A DNA stretch of 64,000 bases from Bordetella genomosp. 11. GTDB lineage: Bacteria > Pseudomonadota > Gammaproteobacteria > Burkholderiales > Burkholderiaceae_B. The stretch spans positions 4,464,001-4,528,000 of the forward strand of contig NZ_NEVS01000004.1 of NCBI RefSeq assembly GCF_002261215.1, written 5' to 3'. Of this stretch, positions 1-7,643 are shown piece by piece (position 1 is the stretch's first letter; each line of letters opens with the position of its first letter). The position numbers were made by a program, and so were the translations under genes. The notes beneath the pieces are model-generated. The model made no database searches. It had not been told where the DNA came from and saw only the letters and a list, made by a program, of their open reading frames with translations.

Positions 1-177
1 AGCGCCAAGCCACGCTCGCTGGCCCTGATCCCGCTGCGTCCGGGCGCCGATGCGCCCACGGTGGGCCTGCTGGTGCTGGGGTCCAACGACCCGGAACGCT
101 TCGCGCCCGATATGTCGACGACCTTCCTGGATACCGTCGGCAAGCTGGCATCGGCAGCGCTGCGGCGGCTGGCCTGA
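1..177 (+). CDS. DUF484 family protein, C-terminal fragment
   Basis: An open frame runs from the window edge to TGA at 175-177, giving the last 58 residues of a protein whose start lies outside the window. The readable end contains GLLVLGSNDPERF followed by a helix ending in ALRRLA. This matches the end of the GAF-like DUF484 family, commonly encoded directly upstream of xerC. xerC begins 20 bases downstream on the same strand, so the two are probably co-transcribed. The family has no firmly established function. The assignment rests on this short tail plus the xerC context. Confidence 0.7.
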   Translation, partial: SAKPRSLALIPLRPGADAPTVGLLVLGSNDPERFAPDMSTTFLDTVGKLASAALRRLA

Positions 178-197
178 GACAAGCGGAGGCGCGCGCC

Positions 198-1151
198 ATG
201 GATCGCCCGCTGCCCGCGCCGATGCAAGCGTGGCTGGCGCACCTGGCCGCCAACCGCCGCTACTCCGCGCACACCCTGGACGGCTACGGGCGCGACCTGC
301 GCCACCTGGCGGAACTGGCGGGCGATATCCCGCTCGACCGCCTGGCCAATGGCCATATACGGCAATTCGTGGCGCGCCTGCACGCGCGCGACCTGGGCCC
401 GCGCAGCCTGGCGCGGGCCTTGGCGGCATGGCGCGGCTTCTATCAATGGTGGGCGCCGCAGGCCGGTTTGGCCGGCAACCCGGTAGCCGGCGTGCGCGCG
501 CCCAAGGCGCCGCGCCCGCTGCCCAAGGCGCTGTCGGTGGAACAGGCGCAGGCGCTGCTGGACCGCCCCGCCGCTGGCGGCGGGCATGACCCCGTCGCCC
601 TGCGCGACCAGGCCATGGTGGAATTGCTGTATTCCAGCGGACTGCGGCTATCAGAGCTCACCAGCCTGGACTGGCGCTATGAACGCGGGTCCGACCATAC
701 CTCGGCAAGCTGGCTCAACCTGGATGAACGCGAAGTGGTGGTGCTGGGCAAGGGCGGCAAGCAGCGCTCCGTGCCCGTCGGTGCCGCCGCGGTGAAAGCC
801 TTGCGCGAATGGCTGCCGGCGCGCGAGGCGCTGCTGGGGCCGCGTTCCACGCCGGCCGACGCCGCCGCCCTGTTCCTGGGCGCGCGCGGCCACCGCATCT
901 CGCCGCGCGTGGTGCAATCGCAGCTGGCGCGGCTGGCGCGCGGCGCGGGGCTGCCGGTACACGTGCACCCGCACGTGCTGCGCCACAGCTTCGCCAGCCA
1001 CGTACTGCAGTCCGCGCAAGACCTGCGCGCCGTACAGGAAATGCTGGGCCACGCCAACATCTCGACCACCCAGGTCTACACGCGGCTGGATTTCCAGCAT
1101 CTGGCGCAGGTCTACGACAAGGCGCACCCGCGCGCCGGCCGCAAGTCCTGA
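198..1151 (+). CDS. xerC: Tyrosine recombinase XerC
   Basis: 317-residue site-specific recombinase that with XerD would resolve chromosome dimers at dif during division. An N-terminal SAM-like core-binding domain covers about residues 5-90 and the catalytic domain about 110-305. The catalytic set is visible: R150 (in SSGLRLSEL), K185 (in GKGGKQR), H259 and R262 (in HPHVLRHSF), H285 (in LGHANIS) and the nucleophile Y294 (in VYTRLDF). A short insertion (about 160-172) between the Arg and Lys motifs lengthens the protein slightly. It follows a DUF484 gene, the usual genomic setting of chromosomal xerC, which argues against a phage or integron integrase. Confidence 0.95.
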   Translation: MDRPLPAPMQAWLAHLAANRRYSAHTLDGYGRDLRHLAELAGDIPLDRLANGHIRQFVARLHARDLGPRSLARALAAWRGFYQWWAPQAGLAGNPVAGVRAPKAPRPLPKALSVEQAQALLDRPAAGGGHDPVALRDQAMVELLYSSGLRLSELTSLDWRYERGSDHTSASWLNLDEREVVVLGKGGKQRSVPVGAAAVKALREWLPAREALLGPRSTPADAAALFLGARGHRISPRVVQSQLARLARGAGLPVHVHPHVLRHSFASHVLQSAQDLRAVQEMLGHANISTTQVYTRLDFQHLAQVYDKAHPRAGRKS

Positions 1152-1215
1152 TATTCCGCCGGCCCGGCAAAGCGCCGGCGATGCCAGGCCTTGCCGCCCG
1201 CGCCCGGCGACACCT

Positions 1216-1255
1216 TCAAGGCCTCAAAACCTCAAGGCTTCAAGGCTTCAAGGCT
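1216..1255. repeat. Five tandem 8-bp units overlapping the znuA stop codon
   Basis: Five consecutive octamers: TCAAGGCC, TCAAAACC, then TCAAGGCT three times (1232-1239, 1240-1247, 1248-1255). The last copy contains the znuA stop codon (minus strand, 1248-1250), so the repeat starts inside the end of znuA and extends downstream between the convergent xerC and znuA ends. Confidence 0.8.
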
Positions 1256-2261
1256 TCAGTGCGGCCATGAAGGCGGACAGGTTCCATTCGAACATGCCAA
1301 GATAGGTCGAGGCCGGCAGGCCGGGCTTGGCCAGCGCGTCCGAATACAGCGTCCCGCCCAGCTTGGCGCCGGTGTCATGGGCAATACGCTGGCCCAATCG
1401 CGGGTTGCTGACATTCTCCAGAAACACGGCGGGCACCTTTTCGCGCTTGACCTGGTCGATGATGCGCGCCACATCCGCGGCCGAAGGCTCGGCGTCCGTG
1501 GAAATGCCCATGGTGGAAATGAAAGTGACGCCATACGCCTGGCCGAAATACCCGAAGGCATCATGCGACGTCACCACGCGCTTGCGGTCGGGCGGCAAGG
1601 CCGCGAATGCCTGCTTGACACGCTGGTCCAGCGCTTCGATTTTGGCGACGTAGGCATCCGTGCGCTGGCGATACGCGTCGGCATGGGCCGGATCCGCCTT
1701 GGCCAGCGCCGCGCCGATATTGCGCGCGTACAGGACGCCATTGGCCAGGCTCTGCCATGCATGGGGATCCAGGCTCGTCGCATGGCCCGCGTGCGCCGCC
1801 GCGCCGTGGCCGGCATGGGCCGAAGCGTGCTGCCCGGCATCCGAACCGACCACGCCGCCGATGTCATCGTCATCGAAATGGCGCGGCGTCACCCCATCGG
1901 AAGCAACCGCGATGGTGCCCTTGAAGTTGGCCGTCTTCACCAGGCGGTTCATCCAGGTTTCGAAGTTCAAACCGTTCACCACCAAAAGCCGTGCCGCGTT
2001 GAGTGCCCGCGCGTCGCCCGGTGTCGGCTCGTATTCATGCGCATCGCCATCCGGGCCCACCAGCGTATCGACCTTTACGTCACCGCCGCCGATCTGCCTG
2101 ACCATATCGCCCAGAATGGAAAAACTCGCGACGACGCGCAAGGGACCGGCGGGCGGCGCATCGGCCGCCCTGGCCAGTGGCGCGCAGACGGCCAGCGACA
2201 GCGCTCCCAGCCAGACGGCCAGCCTCGACGACCCACGGCGGGGTGATATCCCGATTGCCAT
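1248..2261 (-). CDS. znuA: Zinc ABC transporter substrate-binding protein ZnuA
   Basis: Periplasmic metal-binding component (family A-I/TroA-like) of the zinc importer encoded with znuB and znuC. I chose the ATG at 2261 (337 aa) because it follows znuB by about 20 bases, has a GGGGG stretch upstream and gives a clean signal peptide ending PLARA. An in-frame ATG at 2297 would overlap the znuB end and put extra polar residues before the signal. The mature protein has the TroA-type order: GDAHEYEPTP, a modest His-rich loop (HASAHAGHG...HAGHA), SLDPHAW, and a late VTSHDAFGY. The Zur box upstream of the operon supports zinc; manganese cannot be excluded from sequence alone. Confidence 0.9.
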   Translation of the reverse strand: MAIGISPRRGSSRLAVWLGALSLAVCAPLARAADAPPAGPLRVVASFSILGDMVRQIGGGDVKVDTLVGPDGDAHEYEPTPGDARALNAARLLVVNGLNFETWMNRLVKTANFKGTIAVASDGVTPRHFDDDDIGGVVGSDAGQHASAHAGHGAAAHAGHATSLDPHAWQSLANGVLYARNIGAALAKADPAHADAYRQRTDAYVAKIEALDQRVKQAFAALPPDRKRVVTSHDAFGYFGQAYGVTFISTMGISTDAEPSAADVARIIDQVKREKVPAVFLENVSNPRLGQRIAHDTGAKLGGTLYSDALAKPGLPASTYLGMFEWNLSAFMAALKP

Positions 2262-2280
2262 ACCTGAACCCCCAGACAGC

Positions 2281-3153
2281 TCAATGCGCCGCGCCACGGG
2301 CGCGGCGCGACAGATCCAGCAAGCCGCCCTGCGGGCCGCATGCCACCGAAACCAGATAGATGACGCCCGCGCTAAGGATGATGGCCGGCGAGGCGGGCAC
2401 GTTGCCGTGGTACGAAACCAGCAGGCCCGACAGCGAAGCCAGCGCGCCGAACAGCGCCGCCAGCGGAATCTGCCCCGCGGCGCTCCGCGACCAGAACCGC
2501 GCGGACGCGGCCGGCAGCATCATGATGCCCACGACCATCAATGTTCCCAGGACCTGGAATCCCGACACCAGGTTGAATACAACCAGCATCAGGAAAGCCA
2601 TGTGCACGCGCGATCCGCCACCGCCCGCGGCGCGCAGGAATCCCGGGTCCATGCATTCGGCCACCAGCAGCCGGTGCAGGGCGCCCAGCGACAGCAGGGT
2701 AATGGTGGCGCAGGCCGTCACCAGCAGCAGCGCGTTGTCGTCCAGGCCCAGCACCGTGCCGAACAACACATGCAGCAGGTCCATGTTCGACCCGCGCAGG
2801 GACACCAGGAGCACGCCCAGGCCCAGGGAGATCAGGTAGAAAGCGGCGAAACTGGCGTCTTCGCGCAACGGCGTCAGGCGCGACACCAGCCCCGCCAGCA
2901 GCGCCACCGCCAGGCCGGTGATGATGCCGCCCAACAGCATCGCGGTCAGCGACAGCCCCGATAACAGGAAGCCCGCCGCGACACCGGGCAGGATCGCGTG
3001 CGACATGGCGTCGCCCATCAGGCTCATGCGCCGCAGGACCAGGAAGACACCCAGCGGCGCCGCGCCGAAGGACAAGGCGAACGCGCCGGCAAGCGCCCGG
3101 CGCATAAAGCCGTAGTCCATAAAGGGCGACACCACCCACTCCATCATGCTCAT
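2281..3153 (-). CDS. znuB: Zinc ABC transporter permease ZnuB
   Basis: Polytopic inner-membrane permease of the ABC-3 family, with about 8 hydrophobic segments. The family-typical stretch LRRMSLMGDAMSHAILPGV follows the first membrane helix, and a later cytoplasmic region (GTLMVVGIMMLPAASA) matches ABC-3 permeases. The ATG at 3153 gives 291 aa, normal for ZnuB. A longer reading from 3231 would add a non-membrane N-terminus and is less likely. The 5' end from 3153 lies 41 bases inside the 3' part of znuC, and znuA follows after about 20 bases, indicating one transcript and tight translational coupling. Confidence 0.92.
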   Translation of the reverse strand: MSMMEWVVSPFMDYGFMRRALAGAFALSFGAAPLGVFLVLRRMSLMGDAMSHAILPGVAAGFLLSGLSLTAMLLGGIITGLAVALLAGLVSRLTPLREDASFAAFYLISLGLGVLLVSLRGSNMDLLHVLFGTVLGLDDNALLLVTACATITLLSLGALHRLLVAECMDPGFLRAAGGGGSRVHMAFLMLVVFNLVSGFQVLGTLMVVGIMMLPAASARFWSRSAAGQIPLAALFGALASLSGLLVSYHGNVPASPAIILSAGVIYLVSVACGPQGGLLDLSRRARGAAH

Positions 3154-3193
3154 GGCCGTCGCGTCCTCGTCCTGTCGTTGCGCGATCCGGTAT

Positions 3194-3940
3194 TCATGCG
3201 AGCTCCCGGTCACGCAGCTGGCGGGCGGCACGCAGATTGGCGTCGGTCAGGACGTCGGCGGTGTCGCCCCAGGCCACGACGTGGCCGGACAGCAGCAGGG
3301 TGCGCGGGAAATGCGCGCGAACCAGATCCAGGTCGTGCAGCACGGCGATCACCGTGCGGCCCTCGCCGTGGCACTGGCCCAGCAGGCGCATCAGGTCTTC
3401 GACCGTGTGGGAATCCACGGCGGCGAACGGTTCGTCCAGCAACAACGCATCCGCGTCCTGCAACAGCAGGCGCGCGAACAGCGCGCGCTGCAATTGCCCG
3501 CCCGACAACGTGCCGACGATGCGGTCGCCCGCTCCTGCCAGCCCTACCGCTTCCAGGGCCTGACGCACGCGTTCGCGTTCCGATGCGCTATAGCGCCGCC
3601 AGGCACCGACCCGCCGCCAGGCCCCCATCGCCACCAATTCATGCACGGTGATGGGAAATCCCCGATCCAGTTCGGCCGCCTGCGGCAGCCAGGCCAGGCC
3701 GCGGCGGCCCGTGCCGTCCAGGACCACCCGGCCCGCCATGGGCCGCAGCACGCCCATCACCCCTTTGATCAGCGTCGATTTGCCGGCGCCGTTCGGGCCG
3801 ACGATGGCCGTCATGGATCCTGGCAGGAAAACCCCGCTGACATCGCTGACCGCGCGCCGGCCGCGCCAGCCGAACGACGCCTGCTCCAATGAAATGCGCG
3901 CCGGCGCGCGCTGGCCATCTACCACCATCCCATGGCCCAT
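3194..3940 (-). CDS. znuC: Zinc ABC transporter ATP-binding protein ZnuC
   Basis: Cytoplasmic ATPase energising ZnuB. It has Walker A GPNGAGKST, the ABC signature LSGGQLQRA, Walker B ALLLDEPFAAVD and the switch histidine in VLHDLD. The start is uncertain: ATG at 3940 follows a GGGG stretch at good spacing, while ATG at 3928 is also possible. Both overlap the end of the upstream small membrane-protein gene (stop at 3919), so translation is probably coupled. At 240-250 aa the length is usual for ZnuC. Confidence 0.92.
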   Translation of the reverse strand: MGHGMVVDGQRAPARISLEQASFGWRGRRAVSDVSGVFLPGSMTAIVGPNGAGKSTLIKGVMGVLRPMAGRVVLDGTGRRGLAWLPQAAELDRGFPITVHELVAMGAWRRVGAWRRYSASERERVRQALEAVGLAGAGDRIVGTLSGGQLQRALFARLLLQDADALLLDEPFAAVDSHTVEDLMRLLGQCHGEGRTVIAVLHDLDLVRAHFPRTLLLSGHVVAWGDTADVLTDANLRAARQLRDRELA

Positions 3941-4146
3941 CCGGTCAAGCCCCACAGCGCCGCGCATACCAATGCGGCAGCCCCCATGCGTTGCGCCGCC
4001 GACGCGAGCAACCACGAACCTTGACCGGCGCCGTACCGCCGCGCGCGCGCTTCGGCGTGGGCGACATCGCGATGCCCGGCGGCGGGTGGGGACACGGGCG
4101 CACCGGCCGGGTCGGACGAGTTGGCGTGGAAGGGATCGGAAGTCAT
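3919..4146 (-). CDS. Small membrane protein at head of znu operon
   Basis: A 75-residue reading frame starts with ATG at 4146 and stops inside the start of znuC (TAG at 3919-3921). The first 45 residues are polar and include ARRYGAGQGSWLLASAAQRMG. The remainder forms one hydrophobic helix (AAALVCAALWGLTGWAMGWW). It is the first gene after the Zur box at 4291-4305 and overlaps znuC by 10-22 bases, so it should be co-expressed with zinc uptake. I recall similar hypothetical proteins in Bordetella but know no function. An accessory role in the importer is a guess based on position. Confidence 0.6.
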   Translation of the reverse strand: MTSDPFHANSSDPAGAPVSPPAAGHRDVAHAEARARRYGAGQGSWLLASAAQRMGAAALVCAALWGLTGWAMGWW

Positions 4147-4290
4147 GGAAAAGGAAGAAATGCAGCGCGGGGCACGGCGGGACAGCATCGGCGGCGGAAA
4201 CATCCCGCCATTCCGCGCGCCACCGCCACGCGCTGGGCGCGCGCCACGGATGGGCAGGACCGGAGCCGGCGACGTCCCCCGGCCGCGCAT

Positions 4291-4305
4291 TGTTATATCA
4301 TAACA
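4291..4305. promoter_or_regulatory. Zur box between znu operon and zur
   Basis: TGTTATATCATAACA is an inverted repeat (TGTTAT, 3-base spacer, ATAACA; outer T/A pairs also match). It differs at one position from the TGTTATA-N-TATAACA core of proteobacterial Zur operators. It lies in the 253-bp divergent region between the small membrane protein/znuCBA genes and zur, so it could repress both directions. The AT-rich core could also form part of a -10 element. Confidence 0.85.
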
Positions 4306-4399
4306 AACTGAGGCTGACCTGACGCCCGCCGCGCGCGGGCCCGGTCGGGTATCCTCTACCCCATCCTACGTCCGCAAGCCTGCCGGCCCCGCTCGCGTT

Positions 4400-4924
4400 A
4401 TGCCCACCTCCCCCCGATCCGCCCGACCCGATGGCATCGGCGCCCAACTGGACGTCGCCGAAGCGCTGTGCGCGCAACGCGGTCGCCGGCTGACGCCGAT
4501 ACGCCGCAAGGTCCTGGAACTGCTGTTGCGGCATGGCCGCAGCCTGAAGGCCTATGACCTGCTCGAAGCCATGCGGGCCGTCCACCCCGGCGCGGCGCCG
4601 CCGACGGTGTACCGGGCACTGGACTTCCTGATGGATGAAGGGCTGGTCCATCGCCTGGACGCGGTCAATGCCTGGATCGCATGCCACGACGCCGGTGGCG
4701 CGCATCACGACCTGCTCGTGGTCTGCACCGGCTGCGGGGCCGTGGCGGAGGTCAGCGATCCGGCGATGAGCCGCCAGCTGGAAGAACGCGTCGCGCGCAC
4801 GGGCTTCGCCCTGAACTCCCACGAAACGGAAATCCGCGCGCTGTGTCCGGCCTGCCAGCAAAAACGTGCGGCTGCGGGCGCGCCCGCGGGCCATGGCGGC
4901 CACGGACCCGCCCATGCGCACTAA
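4400..4924 (+). CDS. zur: Zinc uptake regulator Zur (Fur family)
   Basis: 174-residue Fur-family repressor expected to bind zinc and shut off the divergent znu genes. The winged-helix part contains RRLTPIRRKVLELL and the recognition segment APPTVYRALDFLMDEGLVH, which reads as Zur rather than Fur. The structural zinc site is seen as C109-x2-C112 and C149-x2-C152, with C95 in NAWIACHD, another Zur-type position. The C-terminal tail is His-rich (GHGGHGPAHAH). The start codon has no strong ribosome-binding site. The adjacent Zur box and znu operon strongly support the assignment over Fur, Mur or PerR. Confidence 0.92.
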   Translation: MPTSPRSARPDGIGAQLDVAEALCAQRGRRLTPIRRKVLELLLRHGRSLKAYDLLEAMRAVHPGAAPPTVYRALDFLMDEGLVHRLDAVNAWIACHDAGGAHHDLLVVCTGCGAVAEVSDPAMSRQLEERVARTGFALNSHETEIRALCPACQQKRAAAGAPAGHGGHGPAHAH

Positions 4925-5175
4925 TACGTATGTCGGAATATTCCGAGCCGGGTATTGAAATCCCCGTATCTGCCCCCATTTGGCCGCAATCTCCCCTTTA
5001 AACCAGGGTAGGCCCGGGGTTTGCCCGGCGTCGCCGACTGTGCTGTAATCCTGCGTCCGGGCGGGAACGCGGCCCTTGAGATGGCGGCCCGACATATCCT
5101 TGCCCCCCGCGCTTCGCGCAACGCCCAGGCAAACACGCCGGGGCATTTCGCCGAGGCCTCTATTCGGCAGTCATT

Positions 5176-6273
5176 ATGAATACCTCGCGCAGTCTGGACG
5201 AAATGGTCCCCGTCACGATCCTCACCGGCTTCCTCGGTGCGGGCAAGACTACACTGCTCAAACGCGTCCTATCCGAATACCATGGCCGCCGCGTCGCGGT
5301 CATCGAAAACGAATTCGGCCCCGAGAGCATCGACAACGATCTGCTGGTGCAGGACAGCGATGAAGAAATCGTCGAACTCAGCAACGGCTGCGTCTGCTGC
5401 ACCGTGCGCGGCGATCTGATGCGCACGCTGGGCGAACTGAAGGCCAAGCGCCAGAACGGCCAGCTGAACTTCGAACGCGTCATCCTGGAAACCACCGGCA
5501 TGGCCAACCCCGGCCCGGTGTGCCAGACCTTTTTCATGGACGACGACATCGCCGAATACTATCGGCTGGATGCCGTCATCACGGTCGTCGACGCCAAGCA
5601 TGGCATGGCCACCCTGGACGCCCAGGAAGAATCCCAGAAGCAGATCGGCTTCGCCGACCGCATCCTGATTTCCAAGCGCGACCTCGTGAACGAGGCCGAC
5701 TACGAAGCGCTGCGCGCCCGCATCGTGCGCATCAATCCGCGCGCGCCCGTCACGCCGGTCAACTTCGGCGAAGTCGACCTCAAGTCCATCATCGACATCA
5801 GCGGGTTCAACCTGAATTCGATCCTGGACATCGACCCCGACTTCCTCGCGGACGAGCATCCCGACGCCCAGCACGATCATGATCATGACCACGACCATGA
5901 TCACGAAGGCGACTGCGGGCCGGAATGCGGCCACGGCCATCACCACCATCATCACGCGCATCACAGCGACGAGATCGGCGCCTTCGTGTTCCGGTCCAGC
6001 AAACCGTTCGATCCCGTCCGCCTGGAAGAATTCCTCGGCGGCGTGGTGCAGGTATACGGCCCGGATCTGCTGCGCTACAAAGGCATCCTCTACATGAAAG
6101 GGGTAAACCGGCGCATGCTCTTCCAGGGTGTGCACATGATGATGGGAGCCGAGCCGGGCAAACCCTGGACGGCCAGCGAAAAGCCGGCCACCAAAATGGT
6201 CTTCATCGGCCGCAAACTGCCCCAGGAGATATTTACCCGGGGACTGGAGCAGTGCCTGGCGGGGGCGTCCTGA
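5176..6273 (+). CDS. COG0523 (CobW/ZigA-like) metallochaperone GTPase
   Basis: 365-residue G3E-family GTPase. It has Walker A at residues 18-26 (FLGAGKTT), the metal-binding CxCC motif at 72-75 (GCVCCTVRGDL), ETTGMANP, and ISKRDL as the guanine-specificity motif. A His/Asp-rich linker at about 228-265 precedes the CobW C-terminal domain. COG0523 proteins encoded beside zur are usually zinc-stress chaperones, so a zinc role (ZigA/YeiR type) is more likely than cobalamin synthesis; no cobalt-insertion genes are nearby. It lies 251 bp downstream of zur on the same strand, and I did not find a second clear Zur box in that gap. Confidence 0.85.
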   Translation: MNTSRSLDEMVPVTILTGFLGAGKTTLLKRVLSEYHGRRVAVIENEFGPESIDNDLLVQDSDEEIVELSNGCVCCTVRGDLMRTLGELKAKRQNGQLNFERVILETTGMANPGPVCQTFFMDDDIAEYYRLDAVITVVDAKHGMATLDAQEESQKQIGFADRILISKRDLVNEADYEALRARIVRINPRAPVTPVNFGEVDLKSIIDISGFNLNSILDIDPDFLADEHPDAQHDHDHDHDHDHEGDCGPECGHGHHHHHHAHHSDEIGAFVFRSSKPFDPVRLEEFLGGVVQVYGPDLLRYKGILYMKGVNRRMLFQGVHMMMGAEPGKPWTASEKPATKMVFIGRKLPQEIFTRGLEQCLAGAS

Positions 6274-6321
6274 AGCACGGGACACCATCGCCAGGTCCGA
6301 TTCATAGTGTGGAGTACTTTC

Positions 6322-6786
6322 ATGGCTACCAAGGCAGCAACGAAAAAATCAAGCAAGTCGACAAACGAGACGCCGGTTGATCTGCCCAGCGAAGAGGAAT
6401 TGCTGGCCATGCCCGAATCCGACTACATGAACGAACGCCAGCTGGCGTTCTTCAAGGATCGGTTGAAGCAGCTGGAGCAGGACATCCTGAACAACGCGGG
6501 TGAAACCACGGAGCATCTGCGCGAAACGCAGTTCGTTCCCGACCCCGCCGACCGCGCCACGATCGAAGAAGAACACGCGCTCGAGCTGCGCACGCGCGAC
6601 CGCGAGCGCAAGCTGCTGAAAAAGGTGCAGCAGTCCATCGCCCGCATCGACAGCGGCGAATACGGCTGGTGCGAGGAAACGGGCGAGCCCATCGGCATCC
6701 CCCGCCTGCTGGCGCGCCCCACGGCCACCCTGTCGCTGGAAGCGCAGGAACGCCGCGAGATGCGCCAAAAGCTCTACGGCGACTGA
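6322..6786 (+). CDS. dksA: RNA polymerase-binding transcription factor DksA
   Basis: 154-residue secondary-channel regulator acting with ppGpp. The start at 6322 follows a GGAG box 8 bases upstream; an in-frame ATG five codons earlier is less well placed. The coiled-coil tip DPADRA (D74, D77, A79) matches the functional tip of E. coli DksA. The C-terminal zinc-finger region reads GWCEETGEPIG...ARPTATLSLEAQ, so only C117 of the four ligands remains (others T120, S138, A141). This degenerate finger is what I know from Burkholderiales DksA, so it is not a sign of decay. A strong terminator follows. Confidence 0.95.
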   Translation: MATKAATKKSSKSTNETPVDLPSEEELLAMPESDYMNERQLAFFKDRLKQLEQDILNNAGETTEHLRETQFVPDPADRATIEEEHALELRTRDRERKLLKKVQQSIARIDSGEYGWCEETGEPIGIPRLLARPTATLSLEAQERREMRQKLYGD

Positions 6787-6816
6787 TACGCCCGCAAGGC
6801 GCGCAAGTCCGCAAGC

Positions 6817-6852
6817 AGGGCCGGACCGGCACAGGTCCGGCCCTTTTTCTTT
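6817..6852 (+). terminator. Rho-independent terminator of dksA
   Basis: A perfect 11-bp stem AGGGCCGGACC (6817-6827) and GGTCCGGCCCT (6834-6844) encloses a 6-base loop and is followed by TTTTCTTTG. It lies 30 bases after the dksA stop. Confidence 0.95.
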
Positions 6853-6946
6853 GCGCCGCGCGCGGTTACATCGATATCCGCGCGGGCCGGATCGCCATGC
6901 ACGCGGGCCGGCGCCGGGCAGGGACCGGCGCGGTAGCCCGCCCGAT

Positions 6947-6974
6947 CTTGATCTCCACGCCGGCGCCCCCATAT
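6947..6974 (+). promoter_or_regulatory. Sigma-32-type heat-shock promoter of hslVU
   Basis: CTTGAT (6947-6952), a 14-base spacer and CCCCATAT (6967-6974) closely match the RpoH consensus CTTGAA-N13-15-CCCCATnT. The element ends 67 bases before the hslV start. HslVU is a classical heat-shock operon, so context agrees. Confidence 0.8.
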
Positions 6975-7041
6975 GCCATGGTTACAGGCTCCCCGCTTAC
7001 AGGAATGGGAGCTGCCCGCGTCGGCGCGAAGGAAAAGCATC

Positions 7042-7581
7042 ATGGATCAATATCACGGCACCACCATCGTCAGCGTGCGGCGCGGCAACCGCGTCGCGCT
7101 GGGCGGCGATGGCCAGGTCACGCTCGGCAACATCATCATCAAGGGCACGGCGCGCAAAATCCGCCGCCTTTATCACGACAGGATCCTGGCCGGCTTTGCC
7201 GGCGCGACGGCCGATGCCTTCACCCTGCAGGAACGCTTCGAGGCCAAGCTGGAAAAGCACCAGGGCCATCTGATGCGCGCGGCGGTCGAGCTGACCCGCG
7301 ACTGGCGCACCGACCGCGTGCTGCGCCGCCTGGAGGCAATGCTTATCGTCGCCGACCGCGACCACACGCTGGTCCTGACCGGCAACGGTGACGTCCTGGA
7401 GCCGGAACATGGCCTGGCCGCCATCGGTTCGGGCGGCGCCTATGCGCAATCGGCGGCGCGCGCCCTGCTGGACCACACCGACCTGTCGCCCGAAGACATC
7501 GTCAAGAAGTCGCTGGAGATCGCCGGCGACCTGTGCATCTACACCAACCAGAACCACCTGATCGAAACGCTGGGCGAATAA
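7042..7581 (+). CDS. hslV: ATP-dependent protease peptidase subunit HslV
   Basis: 179-residue proteasome-like Ntn hydrolase forming the peptidase rings of HslVU (ClpQY). The start at 7042 follows GAAGGA at good spacing. The N-terminus is [15 protein letters not shown]: a short propeptide precedes T7, which aligns with the catalytic Thr1 of E. coli HslV. This extension is familiar in Burkholderiales. The rest, including [25 protein letters not shown] and [14 protein letters not shown], is typical. It is followed after 62 bases by hslU and preceded by a sigma-32-like promoter. Confidence 0.96.
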   Translation: MDQYHGTTIVSVRRGNRVALGGDGQVTLGNIIIKGTARKIRRLYHDRILAGFAGATADAFTLQERFEAKLEKHQGHLMRAAVELTRDWRTDRVLRRLEAMLIVADRDHTLVLTGNGDVLEPEHGLAAIGSGGAYAQSAARALLDHTDLSPEDIVKKSLEIAGDLCIYTNQNHLIETLGE

Positions 7582-7643
7582 GCGCCCGCGCCCATGTGCG
7601 CCGCGTACCGTCCGCCCGCCTCCGTGTGCCCAAGGATCCAAGC

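Noticed and set aside
198..1151. Tyrosine recombinase as part of a mobile element
   Set aside because: Neighbouring DUF484 gene and full XerC motifs show the chromosomal xerC; no att sites or phage genes.
1216..1255. Short tandem repeat as a possible CRISPR array
   Set aside because: Units are only 8 bp with no spacers and no cas genes in the window.
1191..2246. A 351-codon plus-strand open frame opposite znuA
   Set aside because: Antisense shadow of znuA; no signal, motif or ribosome-binding site.
5176..6273. COG0523 protein as a cobalamin-synthesis CobW
   Set aside because: No cobalt chelatase genes nearby; position beside zur points to zinc handling.
6322..6786. DksA zinc finger missing three cysteines read as a decayed gene
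   Set aside because: This form (one Cys, Thr, Ser, Ala) is usual for Burkholderiales DksA and the coiled-coil tip is intact.
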